64,000 bases of DNA from Porites lobata (lineage: Eukaryota > Cnidaria > Anthozoa > Scleractinia > Poritidae): the NCBI GenBank assembly GCA_942486035.1, contig CALNXK010000003.1:3434501-3498500 (forward strand). The letters run 5' to 3'. The notes below the pieces were generated by a model, which was given only the letters and a program-made list of their open reading frames with translations, searched no databases and was not told the origin of the DNA. The first letter of the stretch is position 1; each line of letters begins with the position of its first letter. Below are positions 57,505 through 64,000 of the stretch, one piece after another. The position numbers were made by a program, and so were the translations under genes.

Positions 57505-57770
57505 AGAGGCGACGGCAACAAAAACTGTAGAAAAAAAAAAAATCAGTTGGTCCAATCAGCAGAAAAAAAAAACAATTTTGCAAGTGCAGCACACTTGTTT
57601 TGTACATTTCTTGCCGTTATTTTCTACGACTACAACGTGAAACTTCCAGAAACATCCCAGTTACATGTTTTATGGAGGAATGTTGTATGTGTTCCTCCTG
57701 TTCATTTTTTTCTAGGCCACTCATCAGTTCACTTTGGTGGCCCCGGGTAGTAATTCTCATTTTCTCACCA
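57505..57770. repeat. partial MITE copy (GCTTTAGCAACGACG family)
   Basis: It starts near GGCGACGGCAACAAAAAC and runs through TTTTGTACATTTCTTGCCGT, TACGACTACAACGTGAAACT and TTTTATGGAGGA, then loses similarity. Same orientation as the 54940 copy. Confidence 0.55.
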
Positions 57771-57868
57771 CCGCTATAAAATTCTCATGTTATTCTTCCA
57801 AAGTAATTGGTCTCCTTTGTTTGTTATCTCTCGCTCTAGCTCTTTCAGTTGTCAATGAAGACATTAAG

Positions 57869-58234
57869 TAGCTTTAGCATCGACGACGGCAACGGCAGCG
57901 AAAACGTCATTTTTAAAATGAATTCCCGTTTTTTTTTCAATCTTTGTCGCGTTGATTCCAATTGCTAAAAAGGGCAAGTGCAGGCGAATTTCCCTGGAGT
58001 TGATTTCTTGAGGACCGCACTCAAGTTGAGAGAGAGAAAAAGAGATTCGTCGTCGCTTGTTTACGTCCTCCATAAAACTTGCAATTAGGCATTTTCACGT
58101 CGTAGTCGTGCAAAGACGGTGAAGAAATGCACAAAAAAGCGTGATGCTCTTTGCAGAAGTTGTTGTTTTGTGTAATAAACCTATTGCTTTTTTGACGTCC
58201 TCGTTGCCGTCGCCGTCGTCGTTGCTAAAGCTCC
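57869..58234. mobile_element. 366-bp MITE with trinucleotide-like inverted ends
   Basis: The left AGCTTTAGCATCGACGACGG plus CAACGGCAGCGAAAACGTC is matched inverted by GACGTCCTCGTTGCCGTCG and CCGTCGTCGTTGCTAAAGCT at the right. The interior contains GTCCTCCATAAAACTTGC and CACGTCGTAGTCGTGCA, the reverse complement of motifs in the two partial copies upstream. This is the only complete copy here. Confidence 0.78.
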
Positions 58235-61200
58235 ATGATTAAACTTAAGTCGACAGCAAGAATCGACCTCGTCGTTGTTGTTGTTGTTGTTTTTATCTCT
58301 AAAAGTCCGGATGGCAATGACATTTACCGCCGAAACGCACGGGTACTTCCGCTATAGCATACTTCTCCCACCCCCCGAAGGGCTGACTCCTGACTCCCTT
58401 CACCCTCCCTCAGCGTCTGTACCGACGTACTGGGTTACGTTCACGTGATTACCAAATTTCTCGGATGGATGAATCACAAACTTTTTTTAGGTATGGGGTA
58501 CGCGTTTAGCTCCAGGCTAGTATTAATATTAATTTATTTTCAAATCCTGAGCGTGGGGTTTATTCCTAAACATTCTTAATATATTTACTTTCTGCTTCCA
58601 TATTTTCATAAAATAAATTCTTATAACAAGACGAGTGTATTAAGCTATACGTTTGATTTTGTAAATAATTTCCTTAGAATAGTGTATTTTGTCTTTAATG
58701 TATTATAAATTTCTGTATATTGTTGTTGTATTTGTGGTTAATGAAAAAATAAATGAATGATTGAAAGAATGAATGAATGAATGAATGAATATTTAATTGT
58801 AGCTAAGGCTAAACTGCTTTCGCGGCGTTTGTGTACTCTTCCGGACCCTCCTTCGCCCGTTACCTATATACTATGGCATAAGTCATTTTTTAATCAACGT
58901 GAAGATATGGAAGTTTAAAACCCTCTAAAATTCGATGACGAGCAATTTAAACTCGGAAAATGCAACGCGTCAAATTTTAGAGAATATGGTATGTGTAATT
59001 CAAGTAGCTTGCCTAAGAGCATAGCTAGGGAATAAATAATCAGATATTTTTGTCTCGGAATTATTCTGAGTAATCGTATTTTCATTAGCAAAATCTAAAA
59101 GAACTCGGCTAACATCATAGACTAGACTCTGCCAATAACAGACTGGTCATGCATTCTTCCACTCCAGTATAAGAAAAATTCCAACTGATGTTATTCATAT
59201 CGGACTGAGAAGAAGCGTTGACTTAGGCTTACGAGTATTACTGAGTTAAAAGTAAGTGTTTTTATCTCGTGTTATTTGGAGTGCGGGCACTGGCCGCGAT
59301 GCGCTCTTCACGAAACAGTTTCCCTTCAAAACCCTTTGCTATGAACTATGAACTACTATGCTCTTATGATTCATTGCGAGGATCACATGCATGGTCCAAA
59401 TTCAACTGCTGGATCATTTCCTGTGGTCGGTATTGGGTAATCTTAAGGGAAATCTCAGTTTAGTTGTTTTAAACGATATGTAAGCACTTGTGCAGAGTAA
59501 GCCTTTAATTTGTTCCTTGAGTCACATAATCCACTTAATAGGAAACAATACTGTAATTCACGATCACGTTGTCTATGTAAACAGGCGTTGACTGGATTAA
59601 AGGGGGCGGATTCGCATGTGAATTGATGCCGAAAGTTAAAGCTCGAAGTCGTTTTGCAGAGTGAATTTGGAGAAAGAGAACAGACTGCTGGCAGACAGTG
59701 ATTATTCTGAAAAGTCTAAATCTATTGTGCACGGTGCAACGCTACGAGGAATCTCAGACATTCCTTAAAAAGTCTTGGAATTCAAATTTTCATTTGTCAA
59801 GCTGCGTAAAAAGGCTCTTGCTTTCAAAGACGCTCTAGTGTTACTCATTGTAACATCGGATCAACATCAAGACTCTACGATCTTTGTTTTTTCTTCTTTA
59901 AAGGTTCAGGTGTCGTCCTTGTATATTTTCCCTCCAGATTTAAGGGATGAATACTTTTAAGTGGAAAATCCATACTCTGCTTGTATTCTGGTGTATAAGG
60001 TGAGTTACATACGGCTTATTCACTAAGGCTGCTGTACTCGATTACAAAATACGGTTAAAGTTTAAATTGATTTGCCATCGACGAGTAAGACCTACTGGAT
60101 CTCATGCAGAGTTTTTACTGATAAACAAGATAATCTACAGAGCGTCTGCTTTGTGGACTTAGAAGCGGTGCAACCAAACGGGGAGCTGAACGATAATGAT
60201 TACATGGAAACAGCAGATTAGTAATAAGTCAACGCGAGGAGGATCGCCATGACCTTCCTTACATAAAGGCCTAATTTCATGCTAATAAACACTTGTCCTT
60301 TCAAGAACAAAGAATTTTAGTGAAAGGTATTTTAAATAGCCATAGACCGAGCACTTCAAGATAGGAAATACATCCCAGACAAATAAGCATAAGCGCTTAA
60401 CTTTTAATCTTCGACGAATCGTGACCTGTTTTATTGATTTTCGATGCAGCGTTATGGCGTATCCCATTTTTTTTGTTGTTGTTCACTGATGTATAGTGCC
60501 AGCATATAGTCTGAACTAGCTGTGTGTATGTACAATTGGGTTGATGCCTGTGCGTGCAATTAAAAGAAGTGATTACGTGAACTATGTATAGTGAAAACCC
60601 AGAAAAGTTTTTTGTCTTAACAACTTAAGTGTGGGCTGGCTGTTGACTGATTTTATAGCATCTGCGAGTGCCATCACAATTTTAACAGTAAGGACAGTGC
60701 ACTTCGCTTTACTTGTGATAATTAGCTTAAACAATGTAAACATGCTCGAACAGTTGACGTGACTTTATTCAGTGGGGTAATTGCTTTCAACACATCATCA
60801 AGTGGATTAAAGGCAGCTCATTCATATTGCATAAAGACAACAACCTCATTCACGGGAAAATTTGTCATTCTGGAGTTGCTCGTGTTTGTGTTTTTAGACA
60901 GAGCTAAGTCATTACATGCTTTGGGGCCGGGGGGGGGGGGGGTGGGGGAGGACTACTCAACAATGTGTTATACGGGGAGGCTCCGCCCGGAGGTCCAACC
61001 CTTTAACCTTTTATATACCATTTTTGACAGAAGAGGTACCCTTTCGTACACGTTCTATTGACAAATGATTTCCCTTTCACATACTTACTAACAAATAAGT
61101 TTTCATTTCATGCAACGTTTAATAAATGTAATTGATTCGGCAACAAGGTGCGTCTGTTCGAAATGTTTTAATTAAAGACCTTTGTAAACACTTTTCATAC

Positions 61201-61406
61201 GGTTCAACTCAGAAAATCCCTACTCTTTTATATACTTGAAGCCCGAAAAAAGGTAAAATCTCTTTCGTGCTGCGCCTCCCTGTTACATGATAGGATTTTA
61301 TAACCCCAGGCCTAGGGGTTAGAGGATATCATCCGAGTTGTCATCTATCATACACCAACCTAGCAGGTGGTCTTGTTTCAAAGGGATTATTTTTTTGTAG
61401 TTGTAG
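58235..61406. other. gene-free stretch upstream of the visible Wnt exons
   Basis: No exon could be recognised, although the Wnt signal-peptide exon should lie somewhere upstream of 61407, possibly here. It contains a TGAA/AATG microsatellite (58768-58792) and a 15-18-base G run near 60930-60950. Confidence 0.35.
58768..58792. repeat. (GAAT)n microsatellite
   Basis: Five to six GAAT units, preceded by imperfect ones from about 58745. Confidence 0.8.
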
Positions 61407-61627
61407 CACAGGGACGGGGAAGAGGAAATCTCGTCCCAATGTGTGGTGCGAAAAAGCCCCAGGACTTTCTGATGGCCAAAGGAAGGTTTGTCATAGGGTA
61501 CCCGGACTTCAAACTGCAATCAAGAAAGGGATCGAGAAAGGGCTCTCAGAATGCGAACGGGAATTTAAATGGAGCAGATGGAACTGTACTTTGCTAGGAG
61601 AAAAAAACCTTCTTCAGCGAGCGCCAG
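61407..61627 (+). CDS. Wnt family ligand, N-terminal core exon (gene continues to window edge)
   Basis: Reads VWCEKAPGLSDGQRKVCHR, then AIKKGIEKGLSECEREF and KWSRWNCTLLG. This is the hallmark start of mature Wnt proteins (CxxxPGLSxxQxxxC ... ECxxQFxxxRWNC), and NCT is the usual glycosylation sequon after RWNC. The right end is a clear donor (CAG|GTGAGA at 61627/61628, phase 1). The left boundary is less sure; I chose the AG ending TTGTAG at about 61406. Exon 2 is 62054-62322 and exon 3 starts at 63936. Wnts are secreted, lipid-modified ligands of Frizzled receptors made in the ER with Porcupine and Wntless. Subfamily cannot be assigned, and the exon with the signal peptide was not found. Confidence 0.85.
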
Positions 61628-62053
61628 GTGAGACATGCAATCCCTATTGTCCAATAACTTTATCTTGTTTACTTTAACTCCAACATCGTCGGAGTGTCAA
61701 ATTGATAAATATTTTTCTTTACGAAGAGTCACGCACCAAGAAAAAAATTTTAAGGCAGTAAATACTTTGCCCAGGATTACAATCTCGATGATTCATGTGG
61801 CCTCTTTATATCTCTCTTTTTTAGGGCTTCTTGGTTAAATAACGTATTTGAGAATCAACTTGACAAACGGCTGAAAAAACATAGCCTTTGGGCAGCACAC
61901 ATAACATACTTAAGCTTATCTATAGGAGAGTACAGCCCGCCATGCTCAGGGACAGACCTCATACCACCGGATCACGATAAATAACCTCTTTATGGACCAT
62001 TTCACAATGCAAATGATCTGAAAGTTTTTATTTTATGTAATATATATATATAG

Positions 62054-62322
62054 ATGGTACTAAGGAAACTGCGTTTACCACGGCAATGCTATCAGCCGCC
62101 ATAGCTTTTAACATAGCAAAGGCCTGCACAGCTAAAGATGTCACCGAATGCAGCTGCGAAGGAGTGAAAAGACCCTTCCGCGGACAGCCATGGAAGTGGA
62201 AAGGCTGCAATGTAAATATTCGCTTCGGTTCTTACGCTGCTGAGCGGTTTATGATGAGTGGAAGGAGTAATGACACCAAACTCAAAATGATGTCGAGACA
62301 CAATGTTAGAGCTGGCCTTGAG
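62054..62322 (+). CDS. Wnt family ligand, middle exon
   Basis: The acceptor TATATATAG precedes 62054. The split codon G|AT completes the phase-1 junction and gives DGTKETAFTTAMLSAAIAFN, then ACTAKDVTECSCEG, PWKWKGCNVNIRFGSYAAERF and MMSRHNVRAGLE. This follows the Wnt order RETAFxxAixSAGvxHxvxxAC...CxCD...WxWGGCSDNixFG...HNNxxGR. Differences are KGC where most Wnts have GGC, and VN for the SDN after the cysteine. The donor is GAG|GTACGT at 62322/62323, phase 0. The preceding intron is 426 bases. Confidence 0.88.
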
Positions 62323-62601
62323 GTACGTTTTTGTTTTCGCAACAGTCGGCAACAGTATCCCCGGCAACAGATGAGAATATTTGGGCGAAGGTTCCTTGAT
62401 TCAAAATACTGCATTTCAATGATAGTACGTCTTGCATTGAATCGATAACGGCAGCATAAGCTTATTTTTTTCAAAATGGACACGTTTTAAGATTTGTGGA
62501 TGTTTCTGAAGAGCCACAGGAACTGTTCATACATGAAGGAAAATGGTTCATTGCTACCGTGGTTTGATCAAATAAACGAGATCAGTAGGCGATTTGCAAT
62601 A

Positions 62602-63129
62602 AGAGGTCATGTGACATCGTTTTTATAAAAACTGAAAATAAAAGTGATTTTTTCTTCAAAAAACGATTAGTGGGTCATATCTTTGACAAAATAATAGTGA
62701 TTTTGTTTTGCAAACCTGCAACATTTTCTTAAAATGAGTAATTTCGTTGCTGGTCACGTGACCAAAATGTGATTTTTAAAATTATGAATTACCTCTTTCT
62801 GAACACAAACTTTGCGCTTAGACCTCAAGGGAAATGTTGAAACGTTGATGTGGGAACGTTTACAGCACATCTGAGCGTAACTATCAAACGTTTAAGAAGA
62901 TCTAAGCAAAAAGTAGTTTTGTCCGCCATCTTGGAGGGCAAGAGTATGCCATCCAAAATGGCGGCCAATACAAATGATACTACTTTGTTGAAAAATCAAA
63001 GTGCCGTAAAATGTCTCCCGTAAATGTGTTTCCTCTAAAATTTCGGGTGCAAGATAATTTTTATGCGCTCTTTGGCATCAGCTAGATTCCAGCTCATTGT
63101 TTAAAGAAAACATTGGTCACGTGACCTCT
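62602..63129. mobile_element. 528-bp MITE in Wnt intron, TA duplication
   Basis: The ends AGAGGTCATGTGAC and GTCACGTGACCTCT are flanked by TA (62600-62601 and 63130-63131). Internally, GGTCACGTGACC and CATGTGAC-type sites recur. It lies between Wnt exons 2 and 3. The later part of the intron (about 63300-63480) has GGGTAGAAGGGTCACTCTTC-like inverted motifs from another degraded repeat. Confidence 0.7.
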
Positions 63130-63935
63130 TAGTGCAAGTGGCCTATTAAATCCCTCGAAATAAAGCCTCCCTGGGCCGTACAGTCAGGTTTATCGCATAA
63201 TGAGGTGGACGTACTGACGTAAGGCGCATGCGTACGGTCATCCGGATTTTCCTGACTCATGTTTTGTTTGGTTTCTTTGGTCAACGAACTGGCATTAAGG
63301 CCCCGTTCAGATTGAGGAAACTTCCGGGTAGAAGGGTCACTCTTCTACCCGAACTACTCTGGCGAGCCAGCTTTTCATATTACATTTCCTTTCAAAACTT
63401 GGTGATTTACATAAGAAACAAAAGTTGATTCTGCTAGAAGGGTGACCCACCAGCAGTAGACGGTTCACCCTTTTTCCATGGTAAGGTCTGTTACCTTCCT
63501 GGTCGGGCCAACTTTTCTCCATACAAACACTTTGGCCAGGTCAACTCAGCGTTTTTGAGCGACGTCAACCGGATTTGGACTTCTTGCATCATTTGGGAGT
63601 GGTTTCGTTGAAACTCTCGAATGAATCGTCTTCATAAGAGAAACGAAACTTAGTAATACAAATTTGTTAGCGTCAAGGCATATAAAAAGAAAGAAGGGTT
63701 CACTTCCGGTTGAAGTGTGTCGCTCAAAACGTCTTTGCACATGCTCCCCATTCAGAGCTTGCGCGAGAACGCTGTGGTCAGCGGCATGGCTGTGGCAAAG
63801 AGATCATTTTTTTCTCACATAAACACATCACAAAAATTGACTCGGCTTTGTTGAGAGGGTGACCCCCCTTCCCGGGACAACTTTTCTTCAGACAAACGAG
63901 GCTTAATGGTAACTTTTTCTTTTTTTTCTTTTTAG

Positions 63936-64000
63936 GTTTTAAAAGAAAATAGAGTAATCAGGTGTACTGTAGGAAATACAGGGAACGTGAAGTCATGTCA
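63936..64000 (+). CDS. Wnt family ligand, next exon (truncated by window end)
   Basis: A long pyrimidine tract ending TTTTTAG gives an acceptor at 63935. The exon continues in phase 0 from exon 2 as VLKENRVIRCTVGNTGNVKSC and then leaves the window. Its place after HNVRAGLE matches the Wnt segment leading to CKCHGVSGSC. Here, however, the first cysteine of CxC is absent, and the spacing between the remaining two cysteines is 11 instead of 7 residues. No serine stands at the position normally acylated. Splice logic is good; homology in these 21 residues is weaker than in the other exons. Confidence 0.7.

Overview
The window looks like nuclear DNA of an anthozoan cnidarian, most likely a stony coral. 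The evidence is intron-poor rhodopsin-class GPCR genes of the kind expanded in cnidarians, a HEPN/P-loop NTPase/TPR receptor-like gene typical of coral immune repertoires, an intron-split Wnt gene, TTAGGG-type telomere-like repeats and a very dense load of small inverted-repeat transposons. Species cannot be fixed from sequence alone. No rRNA, CRISPR array or bacterial operon was seen.

Layout. 0.5-1.4 kb: single-exon class A GPCR (minus). 2.1-7 kb: four MITEs and a 5'-truncated non-LTR reverse transcriptase fragment. 8.4-9.3 kb: second single-exon GPCR (plus). 11.9-14.1 kb: more MITEs. 17.0-23.5 kb: a repeat-rich block bounded by two diverged direct repeats. It holds a 9-bp-unit minisatellite, a 1.8-kb transposon inserted into that minisatellite with a 9-bp target duplication and carrying a decayed RecQ-like helicase ORF, and a fragment of a Mutator-like transposase. 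23.6-29.1 kb: a large HEPN-NTPase-TPR gene (minus) whose last five TPRs lie behind in-frame stop codons. 30-46 kb: no protein gene recognised, but several MITEs, two large foldback structures (36.5-38.1 kb and 43.2-45.1 kb) and one small one (46.2 kb). 46.7-48.8 kb: relics of a non-LTR element and an LTR-element integrase, the latter ending at an interstitial telomeric repeat. 51.1-52.1 kb: third GPCR (minus). 54.9-58.2 kb: a MITE cluster. 61.4-64.0 kb: three exons of a divergent Wnt ligand gene (plus), running off the right edge.

The genes do not form an operon-like unit. The three GPCRs are related in style: single exon, a KRDI(R/K)xEL helix 8, and no proline in TM6. They are probably members of one lineage-specific receptor expansion. 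The HEPN-NTPase-TPR gene fits innate immune or cell-death sensing. The Wnt gene would be a secreted patterning signal, but its visible acylation-site region is unlike the canonical one. The rest of the window is mainly a record of transposon insertion, nesting and decay.
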